A stretch of 64,000 bases of DNA from Verrucomicrobiia bacterium (GTDB lineage: Bacteria > Verrucomicrobiota > Verrucomicrobiia > Limisphaerales > UBA8199): the NCBI GenBank assembly GCA_035946615.1, contig DASYZB010000132.1:36396-100395 (forward strand). Reading direction: 5' to 3'. Of this stretch, positions 40,101 through 47,900 are shown piece after piece; the stretch's first letter is position 1; each line of letters starts with the position of its first letter. The notes beneath the pieces are model-generated. The model searched no databases. It saw nothing but the letters and a program-made list of their open reading frames with translations, and was not told the DNA's origin. Made by a program: the position numbers and the translations under genes.

Positions 40101-41074
40101 GCCAGGGCCTTTTTCAATTCGTGATCAACGCTCGAAGTGGTGCTCTGGAATTCGCCGTTGGCCCGGTCAAGTTCCTGGACGTAGTGCGCTTCGGATTGCT
40201 GGTGGCAAACATCGTGCAGGCGCCTGGCATGGGCAAGGGTCCTGGAAATTGAAAGGGCCAATGGCCGGGCTTTTCTTCGAGCAATGAACCATGCGGCCAA
40301 TATCAGCAGCAGGCTGGCCCCGGCGCTCACCAAGGCCGTTTGCAAGGAAATCCTGCGAACGCCCGAATAGGTCAGCAGCCGGGCTGCGGGAATTTCGCAC
40401 AGCGCCAGCGCCAGCCAGGCCGGCAGAAACCGAACCAACGGCAGCGGGAGGAATTTGCGAAAGCGGCTAAGCTCGCCTCGAGCCTTTTGCGCCTCATCGC
40501 GCACCCCGGCTAAGAGGCGGACTTCATCCTGGGATGGTTCGGTGGAACTTTCTCCATACGCTCGCAGGAAAAGACGCCGGTACCCGCCCAACCCGCCAAA
40601 CGAGCGCTGCGCCAGGGCTTCTAATTCCGCCAGTGCTTCTTCCTCGGTTTGCAGACCGCGCCGGAGTTCCTCAATCCTTTTGCCGGCGTCCGCCAGTGCC
40701 GTATCCCGGTCCTTCTCGGCTTGCAACATGGCCCGCTGCAGTTCGTATTTGCGTCCGCCGATCTGTTGCTCGATTTTGACGAGGCCCTGTTCCTTGCTGG
40801 CCTGGTAGGCCTTGCCTATCCGCCCTTTGCGCTGCTCATAACGAGTCTGCGCTGCTGCCTTTGCGGCCCGATAATTGGCCTCGGCTTCGGCAGCATCCGT
40901 TTTGAGTTGACGGGCGTGTTCTTCGTCCGCTGCTTCTCGACGCCGGCGTTCCTTGGCTGTTTTTACCTGGACCTCGCTGGCGAGCGCATTGGCGCGCGCG
41001 GCGATTTCGTTGATCGTGGTTCGCAGCCCTTCCACGAGTTCCAATGTCTTGCCTGCTGAAAGTTGGCTACTCAC
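37172..41074 (-). CDS. EccC/FtsK-SpoIIIE-type ATPase of a type VII secretion-like system
   Basis: The 1,300-residue protein has an N-terminal coiled coil (residues ~20-160), two transmembrane segments (~212-234 and ~244-265), a second coiled coil (~330-410) and three ATPase-like modules. The middle one is intact: Walker A GKTGSGKS (765-772) and Walker B LLMVDE (869-874). The first (~490-690) and third (~1050-1290; GQREET in place of a P-loop) lack catalytic motifs. Two membrane helices followed by three tandem FtsK modules is the design of EccC of ESX systems, where substrate binding to the third module activates the motor. Placement directly after WXG100-like genes supports a secretion role rather than DNA translocation. 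No FHA domain is present, unlike Firmicutes YukB/EssC. Confidence 0.85.
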   Translation of the reverse strand: MSSQLSAGKTLELVEGLRTTINEIAARANALASEVQVKTAKERRRREAADEEHARQLKTDAAEAEANYRAAKAAAQTRYEQRKGRIGKAYQASKEQGLVKIEQQIGGRKYELQRAMLQAEKDRDTALADAGKRIEELRRGLQTEEEALAELEALAQRSFGGLGGYRRLFLRAYGESSTEPSQDEVRLLAGVRDEAQKARGELSRFRKFLPLPLVRFLPAWLALALCEIPAARLLTYSGVRRISLQTALVSAGASLLLILAAWFIARRKARPLALSISRTLAHARRLHDVCHQQSEAHYVQELDRANGEFQSTTSSVDHELKKALADAGEWRVSWRMRSDERAVSVHSRNERAHRARLERLEREYHILTQRLKASAAVRLKALKSASEEQEAKLTAEYEAQRRDLESEWNGRLVPIYQTLEAASTAAATLFPAWNVYPWADWKPPAQFSQAARFAELQVDVAQLCQALPKDRALALPGPARFSAPLCLAYPEQGSILFETGGTGHVQAIGALNNIILRLLSTAPPGRLNFTILDPVGLGQNFAGVMHLADFEEQIINNRIWTQSTQIEQKLADLNEHMEKVIQMYLRNEYQTIAEYNEQAGVIAEKYHFLVVADFPANFTDTAAKRLLSIAASGARCGVYTLIHWDRRQPLPQDFIPDELRKSSLCVSEQDSRLIISGKPRPGAELALDEPPPPELATEFIQLIGRFSRDSSRVEVPFKQVAPAESEIWSQETAQELVVSIGRTGATKLQQLAIGKGTRQHGLIAGKTGSGKSTLFHVIITNLALWCSPEQVEFYLVDFKKGVEFKCYAAKRLPHARVVAIESDREFGLSVLQRVDDELRRRGDLLRQLGAQDIAGYKRAGGREPMPRTLLMVDEFQEFFVEDDRIAQTASLLLDRIVRQGRAFGIHVLLGSQTLGGAYTVARTTLGQMVIRIALQCNEADAYLIMDENNPAPRLLSRPGEGIYNDMAGALEGNSPFQVVWLPEDVRDANLAKVRQRADSLGEAFPGPIVFEGNAPAHVQENVLLRVLLEAKVQKPVAAARIWLGAPNSIKGPTEVVFQRQSGNNLLIVGQREETILGLVSIGLLCLAAQYAPGNARFFLCDASPPGTPAREYLERVVNLIPHQVALARPGDMGNIMKELGEERKKRAEDMDSESAPPVFLFIHGLQRFTRLRYEEEFGFSAPDADAEPNPAVVLNDLVCDGTRLGFHVIAACDTYNTVNRFLSRKAFSEFEMRVLFQMSANDSASLIDNPKAGLLGLHRALFFNAQEGYLETFRPYALPEREWLEQAGQHLERLLPRVPV

Positions 41075-41273
41075 AATCCTTCCGAATCTTGCCGACGAGT
41101 TTGTCCAGTTGTTCGACCACGGTGACGGATTTATCCACGGTGCTCATCAATTCGACGAGATACCTGCGCTCGAATTCCTGGCTCTGGGCGTCATTCCAGT
41201 ACTGCTTGGTCTGTTGCCAGTGGACCCATAGCTCCTTGGTGAGCGCTGCCAGGCGCGTCGAACTGGCGCTCAT
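41067..41273 (-). CDS. Short WXG100-like protein
   Basis: The 68-residue product is all-helical and contains YWNDAQSQEFERRYL. This matches the turn and second-helix pattern of the WXG100 protein upstream (TWQDQEHAKFAEEF: W-x-D, then F-x-x-x-Y/F). The first helix is short. It overlaps the upstream coiled-coil gene by 4 bp (ATGA) and the ATPase gene by 8 bp, so the genes are translated together. It may form a heterodimer with the larger WXG100 protein, in the way EsxA pairs with EsxB. This assignment rests on pattern and position. Confidence 0.7.
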   Translation of the reverse strand: MSASSTRLAALTKELWVHWQQTKQYWNDAQSQEFERRYLVELMSTVDKSVTVVEQLDKLVGKIRKDCE

Positions 41274-41830
41274 TTCAGCTCTCCCTTCTCAGTGGCCGAT
41301 TCCGGGCTCTCCGGGCGGACGGCGTCCTGCAAGGCTGCAGCCACCGGGCTTGCCGGGGAGCCGCCCTGGGAATAGGCGGCCAAAGTATTGATGGCTTTGG
41401 TCAGGAAGGTGACGGCCTGGACCATGTCATTGGAGAAAACGGTGTGCAGTTTTTCCACTTGTTTAACCAGCGGCTGCACCCGTCCATCAAACTCGCGCTG
41501 CCATTTCTTGACCAGGCGCAATTTCATCTGCGCCTCTTCGACAGTGCGTTTGGCGCGGTGCACGGCCATTTGCTGGGCCGCGGTTTCGTGACCCAATTGG
41601 CTCAAACGCGCGCTAAAGAGGGCCTCCTGGGCCTGCTCGAGTTCCTTGGTGCAGCGGCGCAACTGGCCTTCCCAATGGGCGCGCTGGTCATTTTCAATCC
41701 ACAATCGGGTCCGCAGCACATCCGCCCCAATTTCCTCGAGCGCCGGACGCGCCTGCCCCAAATAAACGATGAGATAGGCCCGGAAGGCGCTCAAGGCTTC
41801 GAGAGAGGTGACACGGGCTTGTTGGGGCAT
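41270..41830 (-). CDS. Helical coiled-coil protein of the type VII-like operon
   Basis: The 186-residue product is almost entirely helical. A central antiparallel-looking coiled coil (about residues 45-140, rich in Gln, Glu, Lys, Arg and Ala) is followed by a low-complexity Pro/Ser/Ala tail. There is no signal peptide or membrane segment. It sits between two WXG100-like genes with a 5-bp gap on one side and a 4-bp overlap on the other, so it belongs to the same machine. It may be a chaperone, an export adaptor or a long WXG-superfamily substrate; nothing in the sequence decides between these. Confidence 0.7.
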   Translation of the reverse strand: MPQQARVTSLEALSAFRAYLIVYLGQARPALEEIGADVLRTRLWIENDQRAHWEGQLRRCTKELEQAQEALFSARLSQLGHETAAQQMAVHRAKRTVEEAQMKLRLVKKWQREFDGRVQPLVKQVEKLHTVFSNDMVQAVTFLTKAINTLAAYSQGGSPASPVAAALQDAVRPESPESATEKGELK

Positions 41831-41835
41831 GGGCG

Positions 41836-42108
41836 CTATCGCTGGTTAAGATACTCCTCGATGCGCTGGGCTTTGCGCAAGAGATAAGGCGTTTGCTGGT
41901 TGGACACCTCAACGAATTTTTTGAGAGCTTTCATAATCTGCCGGAATTCCTCAGCAAACTTTGCGTGCTCCTGGTCCTGCCAGGTGTCGCCCAGCGCGGC
42001 AAACCGGGCTTGCAAGGAGGAGATCTTATCTTGCAGGTCGCTGTTGAACCGCTTCAGTTCATCAGCAAAGCGGCGCACCTGCGCGGGGTCCATGATTGCC
42101 TGGGCCAT
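41836..42108 (-). CDS. WXG100-family protein
   Basis: The 90-residue product forms a helix-turn-helix hairpin with the diagnostic turn GDTWQDQEHAKFAEEF (W-x-D in place of W-x-G, as in many non-actinobacterial members). It is cytoplasmic-looking, lacks a signal peptide and has the ~100-residue length of ESAT-6-like substrates. The start is taken as ATG 42108 (MAQAIMDPAQV); ATG 42114, two codons upstream, has GAGAAAG just before it. It is the first gene of the compact set leading to the EccC-like ATPase. WXG100 proteins are usually both substrates and activators of that ATPase. Confidence 0.85.
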   Translation of the reverse strand: MAQAIMDPAQVRRFADELKRFNSDLQDKISSLQARFAALGDTWQDQEHAKFAEEFRQIMKALKKFVEVSNQQTPYLLRKAQRIEEYLNQR

Positions 42109-42178
42109 AATCATTCTTTCTCTTAAGTACCTGCAGCAATGTAATACAGAATCCGAATTTGCTCTGGAAGAAAAGGTT

Positions 42179-43081
42179 TCAGCGATAGTGCAGGCTCGAT
42201 AGGTATCCCCAACCCGCGCCGATGACCAATCCTGCCGCATGCGCTGTATTTGCTATTGGACCCAACAATCCCGTGAGGCAAACCACAAACCAAACGATCA
42301 TCATGGTCACCGTCGAGGGATGCAGATAAAGACCCGAGCCCGGGTCGAACTTACCCCGAAGCCAAATGTAACCTAACAAAGCATAAACCACTCCTGACAT
42401 GCCACCAAAAGCAGCAGTGTGGCCGATATAAAACTCAGCCACATTCGAGATGGCGGCGGACACCATCACTAAAGCAAGCAGAACCAATGAACTTTGCCGC
42501 GCTTCAATCATGCTGCCCAGGTCTCGCAGCCAGAGCATGTTGAACAGGATATGCAATACGCTGAAATGCAAAAAGATCGGCGTAATAAGACGCCAAATCT
42601 CCCCATTCCGGATTTCGGGCAGGCTGGCATTGAAGCTCCCGCCCAACCCAAACTGGGTAATACTGAGCGCCATGAGGGCCTGTCCGTTGCTCCCGGAGCG
42701 CATCCAAAGAAAGACCCCGACACTGATGACGATCAGCCCAAAGGTAAGCGGTCCAAAACCATACGCCGTAAGCGGACGAAAGAGGTACCGGCGGGTTTGC
42801 AACCGCTGCCGGTAAGCTGCATCACTTTTTTCCTTTTTTGCCCGCAATCCCGCCGCGTCGGATTGCGCCCTATACTTCGGATCGGTGGGGTTTCTCTGGT
42901 AATCCTGCAGCAGTTTTGCCGCGCCTTCAAGTTTGTCCTCGTCATGGACCCAGATCGCCCACCCGTCACTGGGCTGGCTTTCAACGCGGTTTTCGATGCC
43001 CTGGACGTAGAGATAATCGCCAAAAGCCCGCGCAGCAGATTCGGTGGCCAGATGGCCGATCAAACGCATAACTTTCTTCAT
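42179..43081 (-). CDS. Rhomboid-family intramembrane serine protease
   Basis: The 300-residue product has an N-terminal soluble domain (about 100 residues, resembling the cytoplasmic cap of GlpG: MRLIGHLATESAARAFGDYL) and six membrane segments. The catalytic dyad is Ser229 in GGMSGVVYALLGY and His281 in NTAHAAGLVIG, 52 residues apart as in GlpG, and the HxxxN motif is present as HILFN. It should cleave single-pass membrane proteins. It lies 70 bp upstream of the WXG100 gene on the same strand, so it may be cotranscribed with the type VII-like genes. The ATG at 43081 is used because the GlpG-like domain begins there. Confidence 0.9.
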   Translation of the reverse strand: MKKVMRLIGHLATESAARAFGDYLYVQGIENRVESQPSDGWAIWVHDEDKLEGAAKLLQDYQRNPTDPKYRAQSDAAGLRAKKEKSDAAYRQRLQTRRYLFRPLTAYGFGPLTFGLIVISVGVFLWMRSGSNGQALMALSITQFGLGGSFNASLPEIRNGEIWRLITPIFLHFSVLHILFNMLWLRDLGSMIEARQSSLVLLALVMVSAAISNVAEFYIGHTAAFGGMSGVVYALLGYIWLRGKFDPGSGLYLHPSTVTMMIVWFVVCLTGLLGPIANTAHAAGLVIGAGWGYLSSLHYR

Positions 43082-43279
43082 CCTACCGGCAAAGCCCCTG
43101 GGAAAGACAGAAAAATGGGAGCAGGAATATGACCCCGGACGCTTGAATGCAGTTCTCTGGAAAAACACGCGCACCCGAAGAATCCTGTCGCGCGCCCTAC
43201 GAGTCCGTAAGAACCTGTTTCTGCTTTCTCCTGTTTCGGCCTTGCCGCCAGGGTGGGGCATGCCTATGATATAGACTGC

Positions 43280-44119
43280 ATGATATTGGTCCGTTCGGGA
43301 ATCGTTTGGTTGGCCACGGTGTTTTTAGCGGCTGCGAGTGCCAGTGGGCATGCCGCTTCGCGCCCCGAAAGCCCGCCTGGGCTTGATGAGATTATCCAGA
43401 AGGCAGTCGCCTGCGCCCAGCACAGTCCATCCAAGGAGCGCCCCGCGCGCTATACTTACACAAAAGCCAGTATCATCGAGCAACTGGACGCTACCGGCCA
43501 CGTCAAGGAGCGCAAAGAAAAGGTTTACCAGGTCTCCTTCCGAGACGGCCTTACCTACGCCAGGCTGGTCGAAGTCGATGGCCACGCACCCGCCCGGGCG
43601 GACCTCAAGAAGCAAGCCGAGAACGAAGTCAATGTGCGTCAATTATTGGGCCAAAACACACCAGCCGGGGACAATCGAGAGAGTTTTCTCACCCCCGAGC
43701 TCGTTGCGCGCTTTGATTTTAAACTCCTGGACCAGGATACCATCAACGGGCGCGCGGCTTATCGCATCAGTTTTCAGCCCAAAATCCCCGGACCGCCCGC
43801 GCGCCATATCGTGGACCGCTTGCTCAATCGCATCTCCGGCACGCTCTGGATTGATGCCGGCGAGTTCGAGGTTGCCCGGGCCCAAATCCAACTGGGGTCC
43901 GAGGTGGACTTCCTCGGCGGCGTCATCGGTTGTTTGAAGAAGCTTGCGTTCACAATCACACGCACCCGCCTCGCCGATGGTGTGTGGCTCAATAGCGATT
44001 CGAGCGGCGATTTCGAAGGGCGCAAGCTGCTGGATTTTCTTCGCATCAAAACCAAATCGCAATCGACAAACTTCCGGCCCTTGGCCCAAAACAGTTCCGG
44101 AACCCAAGCAGCCGGGTAG
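43280..44119 (+). CDS. Exported protein of unknown function, LolA-like fold possible
   Basis: The 279-residue product starts with a clean signal peptide (cleavage near residue 25, SGHAAS) and ends with a Ser/Gly tail. The body has alternating strands with RYTYTKASIIEQLDATGHVKE, YRISFQPK and GTLWIDAGEFEVARAQIQL. That strand pattern is common in LolA/outer-membrane lipoprotein-sorting relatives that describe a model sugar or lipid carrier, but no lipid-binding motif is certain. ATG 43280 is preferred because it begins the signal peptide. It is divergent from the rhomboid gene. Confidence 0.7.
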   Translation: MILVRSGIVWLATVFLAAASASGHAASRPESPPGLDEIIQKAVACAQHSPSKERPARYTYTKASIIEQLDATGHVKERKEKVYQVSFRDGLTYARLVEVDGHAPARADLKKQAENEVNVRQLLGQNTPAGDNRESFLTPELVARFDFKLLDQDTINGRAAYRISFQPKIPGPPARHIVDRLLNRISGTLWIDAGEFEVARAQIQLGSEVDFLGGVIGCLKKLAFTITRTRLADGVWLNSDSSGDFEGRKLLDFLRIKTKSQSTNFRPLAQNSSGTQAAG

Positions 44120-44194
44120 AGGCAGAGTTGCCGCTATTCGTCCTCCTCCTCGCGGCCGTCCTCGTTCTCGAAACCCCTGCGATCGCAAAAAAAT

Positions 44195-44223
44195 TCGTGT
44201 TAATTCGTGAAATTAGTGTCTCG
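44195..44223 (+). repeat. Dispersed intergenic repeat, copy 1
   Basis: CGTGTTAATTCGTGAAATTA followed by GTGTCTCG. The same pattern recurs at 53662-53689, again just after or between genes. Confidence 0.55.
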
Positions 44224-44266
44224 CTCCGCCTGGTCTGAGGTCGCGCCTCGCTACGGGTCAGGCGAT

Positions 44267-45187
44267 TCACCCCCGAGCCTCCGCGCGCCAATCCAGGGCA
44301 ATCTTTTGCCCATGAGCTCTGTGCGACCTATCCACACAACGCAGCTCCAACTCCATTCCTTTGCCTTGCACCCGCGCATGCACCCAACCGGAGGGCTCGC
44401 CTTGACGAAACACGTAAGAGACCGGCGGCAGGTTGATGAAATGGATGCCGCTGCTGTCCTGTTGGACATCCCAGTGATGCGTGTGGCCGAAGATATAAGC
44501 CTTCACCTGGTTGCGTGGCCGGATGACTTCAAGCAAAGCCATCGTGTCCTTCAATCCCATGTTCCCGCCGTTGAGCCCCGGGTTGTGATGGATGAGAACC
44601 AATGCCGGCTTATGCGAGTTGGCGTCGAGCGCTTTGCCAAGCCAATTCAATTGTTCAGGCCCCAGCAAACCCGGTGTCGAGAGCGTCCTTTCGAGTGAAT
44701 CCAGGATGAACCAATTGACCCGGCGCGTGCGCAGAAGGGCCATCTGCCTGTCAGCCAAGGGGCGGCGGGCTGCTTTTTCCTTTTCGAACGCTTCCCAGAA
44801 GCGGTCGCGGTTATCGTGGTTGCCTAAGGTGAGGTGCACCGGCATTTGAGCCGCGCGAATCGGCTCGAGCAAGTTAGCCAGCACTCCGTAATCAGCGCTT
44901 TCCCCGTTGTTATAGGCGCAATCGCCTGTGATAAAGACCCCCGATGGCCGGCCAGGCAGAGCCAGCAACTCGCCCGAAACGGCCTTGAAATGTTCGGTCA
45001 TATTGATACCGCGCGAGACCAAAGTGCGGTCTGCCGCCAAATGCGTATCGGAGAGCAAAGCCCAGGAATCGTGGTCAATGCCTCGATCGCCAGCGAACAA
45101 TTCGGGGTTGAGGACCAGCCCCGCGCCTGCCGTCAATGAACGGGCGAGAAACCGCCGCCGTGAAATGGGTCTGAGATAAACCGGCAT
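44267..45187 (-). CDS. Tat-exported calcineurin-like metallophosphatase
   Basis: The 306-residue product opens with a twin-arginine signal (SRRRFLARSL, then a hydrophobic stretch), so it folds in the cytoplasm and is exported. Metal-binding motifs of the metallophosphoesterase family are in order: LLSDTHLA, ITGDCAYNNGE, LGNHDNRDRF, LIHHNPG and FGHTHHWD. It probably hydrolyses a phosphomonoester or phosphodiester in the periplasm; the substrate cannot be told. ATG 45187 is chosen because the Tat motif follows eight residues later. The frame stays open for 1.3 kb upstream, but that is the shadow of the gene on the other strand. Confidence 0.85.
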   Translation of the reverse strand: MPVYLRPISRRRFLARSLTAGAGLVLNPELFAGDRGIDHDSWALLSDTHLAADRTLVSRGINMTEHFKAVSGELLALPGRPSGVFITGDCAYNNGESADYGVLANLLEPIRAAQMPVHLTLGNHDNRDRFWEAFEKEKAARRPLADRQMALLRTRRVNWFILDSLERTLSTPGLLGPEQLNWLGKALDANSHKPALVLIHHNPGLNGGNMGLKDTMALLEVIRPRNQVKAYIFGHTHHWDVQQDSSGIHFINLPPVSYVFRQGEPSGWVHARVQGKGMELELRCVDRSHRAHGQKIALDWRAEARG

Positions 45188-45325
45188 GGTGGTTTCTTTA
45201 CCGAGCGGGCGGGAGCAGCACAAGGAGAAACCGGTGAAGAGCGTGGGCGCCTCGACGAGGACAGACTTTTCCATCCGGTTCACTTTCCCATTCCTTCCCG
45301 TGCCGGCACTCGCTATCCTCAAGCC

Positions 45326-46723
45326 GTGCCGTGCCGGATTCTCCTTATTAGCGCGAATCAATGTTCGAGTCCCGACCCGGTTTTCCCGCTCGGCTTGGCC
45401 TATCTCAACGCCGCTTTGCGCCGCGCCGGACACACATGCCTCTGGTTGGATTGGCTGATGGACTCCGGTCGTTTGCTTCAAGTGTTGCGGGAGTGGCACC
45501 CGGATTTCGTAGGCATCTCCGTGCGCAATATCGACGATGTGCTCATCCGAAAGCAGGAAACCTTCTTCGGAGAACTCGCCGAGCTGACTGCCGCAATTCG
45601 TGTCGAGGCATCTTGCCCGGTCATTTTGGGTGGCAGCGGGTTCAGCATTTTTCCAAAGCAGTTGCTCGAATTGGCTCAGGCCGATTTTGGTATTGCAGGG
45701 CCAGGAGAGGCTGGCTTTCTCAGGTTGATTTCGGCGCTGAAAAACGGGACCGATTACTCCGGCATCCCCGGCCTGGTCTTCCGCGAGGACGGGAAGGTTA
45801 TCGTCAACGGGGCTGCGCCCGCCGGCTCCGCCTGCGCCCTCGATCTGTGCGACAGGCCGGCTTCTATAGCGGCCTATTACATCCAACAGGGCAGTATGCT
45901 CAATCTGCAAACCCAGCGGGGCTGCTCGTTCCGCTGCTGTTACTGCACCTACCCGCTCGTCGAAGGACGCCGGCGCCGGCGTCAGCAGCCCGAGTTCATT
46001 GCGAATGATTTCGAGCGCCTGCAACGCTTGGGCGCGCGGTACGTTTTTATTGTCGATTCGGTCTTTAACTCTTCGGCCCGGCATGTCACCGAGACCTGCG
46101 AGGCCCTCCTGCGCCGAAAGCTCAGGCTGCCTTGGGGCTGCTTTCTGCGGCCCCAGGGCCTTACACCGGACTTGATGCGGCTGATGGCCCGCGCCGGCCT
46201 GACCCATATCGAGTTTGGTTCGGACAGCTTCTGCGATGAAGTCCTGGCAGCTTATCGCAAGGATTTTACCTTCGAAGAGGTCCGCCGCGCCAGTGAACTT
46301 GCTTGGAAGGAAAAAATCGATTTCTGCCATTTTCTGATCGCGGGCGGCCCAGGTGAAACGGAGGCGACTTTGGAAAAAGGTTTTGAAAACTCGCAGCGGA
46401 TACCGGGGGCTGTCATCCTGGCGGTAGTCGGCATGCGCATCTATCCCGGAACACGCCTTCACACCCAGGCGATTGCCGAGGGACGCATTTCCCGCAAAAC
46501 GAATCTCCTCAAGCCAGTCTATTATCTGGCGCCGGGGTTAACCGAGGAGGACACCTTTGCAAAGATTGCGGACTTCGCCCGGCGCTCGCCCAACTGGCTC
46601 GTGGGCGATCCGGACCCCGGATACCAAAGACTGGTTAATCGGCTGCGCCAGCGAGGCCTTGCGGGGCCGCTTTGGAGCTATTTCGCCATGCTCCAGCGGT
46701 TGCAGGCCCGAAAGAGCCCATAA
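45326..46723 (+). CDS. B12-binding radical SAM protein
   Basis: The 465-residue product has an N-terminal cobalamin-binding fold (residues ~1-135: PVFPLGLAYLNAALRRAGH, DFVGISVRN) and a radical SAM barrel whose cluster motif is CSFRCCYC (CxxxCxxC) near residue 195. A GGPGE-type motif and a C-terminal helical domain follow. Such enzymes methylate or rearrange carbon skeletons with the help of cobalamin. Related proteins with this architecture occur in lipid (hopanoid, ladderane-like) and natural-product pathways; no partner genes are nearby, so the substrate is unknown. It lies divergent from the metallophosphatase gene with a 138-bp gap. Confidence 0.85.
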   Translation: MPCRILLISANQCSSPDPVFPLGLAYLNAALRRAGHTCLWLDWLMDSGRLLQVLREWHPDFVGISVRNIDDVLIRKQETFFGELAELTAAIRVEASCPVILGGSGFSIFPKQLLELAQADFGIAGPGEAGFLRLISALKNGTDYSGIPGLVFREDGKVIVNGAAPAGSACALDLCDRPASIAAYYIQQGSMLNLQTQRGCSFRCCYCTYPLVEGRRRRRQQPEFIANDFERLQRLGARYVFIVDSVFNSSARHVTETCEALLRRKLRLPWGCFLRPQGLTPDLMRLMARAGLTHIEFGSDSFCDEVLAAYRKDFTFEEVRRASELAWKEKIDFCHFLIAGGPGETEATLEKGFENSQRIPGAVILAVVGMRIYPGTRLHTQAIAEGRISRKTNLLKPVYYLAPGLTEEDTFAKIADFARRSPNWLVGDPDPGYQRLVNRLRQRGLAGPLWSYFAMLQRLQARKSP

Positions 46724-46730
46724 CCCCCCA

Positions 46731-47819
46731 TTACGTCAGGATTCGCCGGCCCTCGTCGAGGAAGATTCCTTTGAAATTCATTTCGAGGGCCTGTGGATTG
46801 GTGGCTTTGCCCAGCGCCTCTTGTTCGGTTATCTTGCCCTGCTTGACCAGGTTGAACAGGGCCTGGTTGAAATTGATCATGCCGTCGTCCATCCCCGTTT
46901 CGATCGCCGCAGGCAATTTATCGAGCCGGTTCTCTTCAATCAGCTTTTTGACAGTGGGAGTGTTAATCATGATCTCGAGTGCCGGCGTCATCGAGCCGGC
47001 GATGGTGGCGACCATGCGCTGGCAGATGACCGCCTGCAACGTGCCCGCAAGCTGGCGCCGGATTTGTTCCCGCTCGTCGGCTTTGAAAAAGTCCAGAATA
47101 CGACTAACCGACTGGGCGGCGTTTGTAGTGTGGAGCGTGGAAAGCACCAGGTGACCGGTATCGGCCGCGCTCATGGCCGCCGTGAAGCTGATCGAGTCGC
47201 GCATCTCACCGATCATGATGATGTCCGGGTCCTGCCGCAGGACATGCTTGAGCGCATGATGAAACGAGAGCGTGTCCAGGCCCACCTCGCGCTGCTCGGC
47301 CACGCATTGGTTGTCCTCGAAAACATACTCGATCGGGTCTTCGAGTGTGATGATGTGCTTTTTGAAATTGGCATTGATGTGCTCGATCATCGCCGCCAGC
47401 GTCGTGGATTTGCCGCACCCGGTCGAACCGGCGAGCAACACGATTCCCCGCGGAGACTCCGCTATCTTGCGGATTTGCTCCAGCAGACCGAGTTCCTCAA
47501 AGCTCGGGACGACCGTTTTGACGTAGCGCATGGCCAGGCACCATTGCCCGCGCTGCTGGAAAAGATTCGTGCGGAATCGGCCGATGCTTGGCACGTAATA
47601 GGAAAAGTCAACCTCACGCTCCTGTTCGAGCCTCTTTTTGAGGTGAGCGGGGGTGATCTGTTCGACGATGCTGTTCATCCAATCCTGGGTCGGAAGGGGA
47701 CACTCGATGGCAATGAGCTGGCGGTTGATCCGGAAGATAACGGGCGTCTGGATCTTGAGGTGGACATCCGAAGCCCCGCCTTCCATGGCGGTTTTCAAAA
47801 TCCGATGAAACATTTCCAT
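46731..47819 (-). CDS. pilT: Type IV pilus retraction ATPase PilT
   Basis: PilT is the hexameric motor that depolymerises the pilus for twitching. The 362-residue product begins MEMFHRILKTAMEGGASDVHLK, has Walker A GSTGCGKSTTLAAM, the Asp box near LEDPIEY, Walker B IIMIGEMRD and the His box LSTLHT, and the RLAGTLQAVICQRMV segment of the family. AIRNLIRE-type C-terminal helices typical of many PilTs are replaced by IEENRLDKLPAAIETG and a longer tail, which marks the PilT/PilU group broadly. The ATG at 47819 is used; an upstream open frame contains palindromic repeats and is not protein-like. It converges on the radical SAM gene with 7 bp between. Confidence 0.93.
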   Translation of the reverse strand: MEMFHRILKTAMEGGASDVHLKIQTPVIFRINRQLIAIECPLPTQDWMNSIVEQITPAHLKKRLEQEREVDFSYYVPSIGRFRTNLFQQRGQWCLAMRYVKTVVPSFEELGLLEQIRKIAESPRGIVLLAGSTGCGKSTTLAAMIEHINANFKKHIITLEDPIEYVFEDNQCVAEQREVGLDTLSFHHALKHVLRQDPDIIMIGEMRDSISFTAAMSAADTGHLVLSTLHTTNAAQSVSRILDFFKADEREQIRRQLAGTLQAVICQRMVATIAGSMTPALEIMINTPTVKKLIEENRLDKLPAAIETGMDDGMINFNQALFNLVKQGKITEQEALGKATNPQALEMNFKGIFLDEGRRILT

Positions 47820-47900
47820 GCGCGGTAAAGTAACAAAAGAGACCCTGGAACCAAGAGCAAAATAGACTTCGGCGCAACGGGACGGCCAGTGACAAAGTAG

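Noticed and set aside
44267..46462. A 731-codon version of the metallophosphatase frame
   Set aside because: The upstream 1.3 kb lies opposite the radical SAM gene; the Tat signal at 45187 marks the real start.
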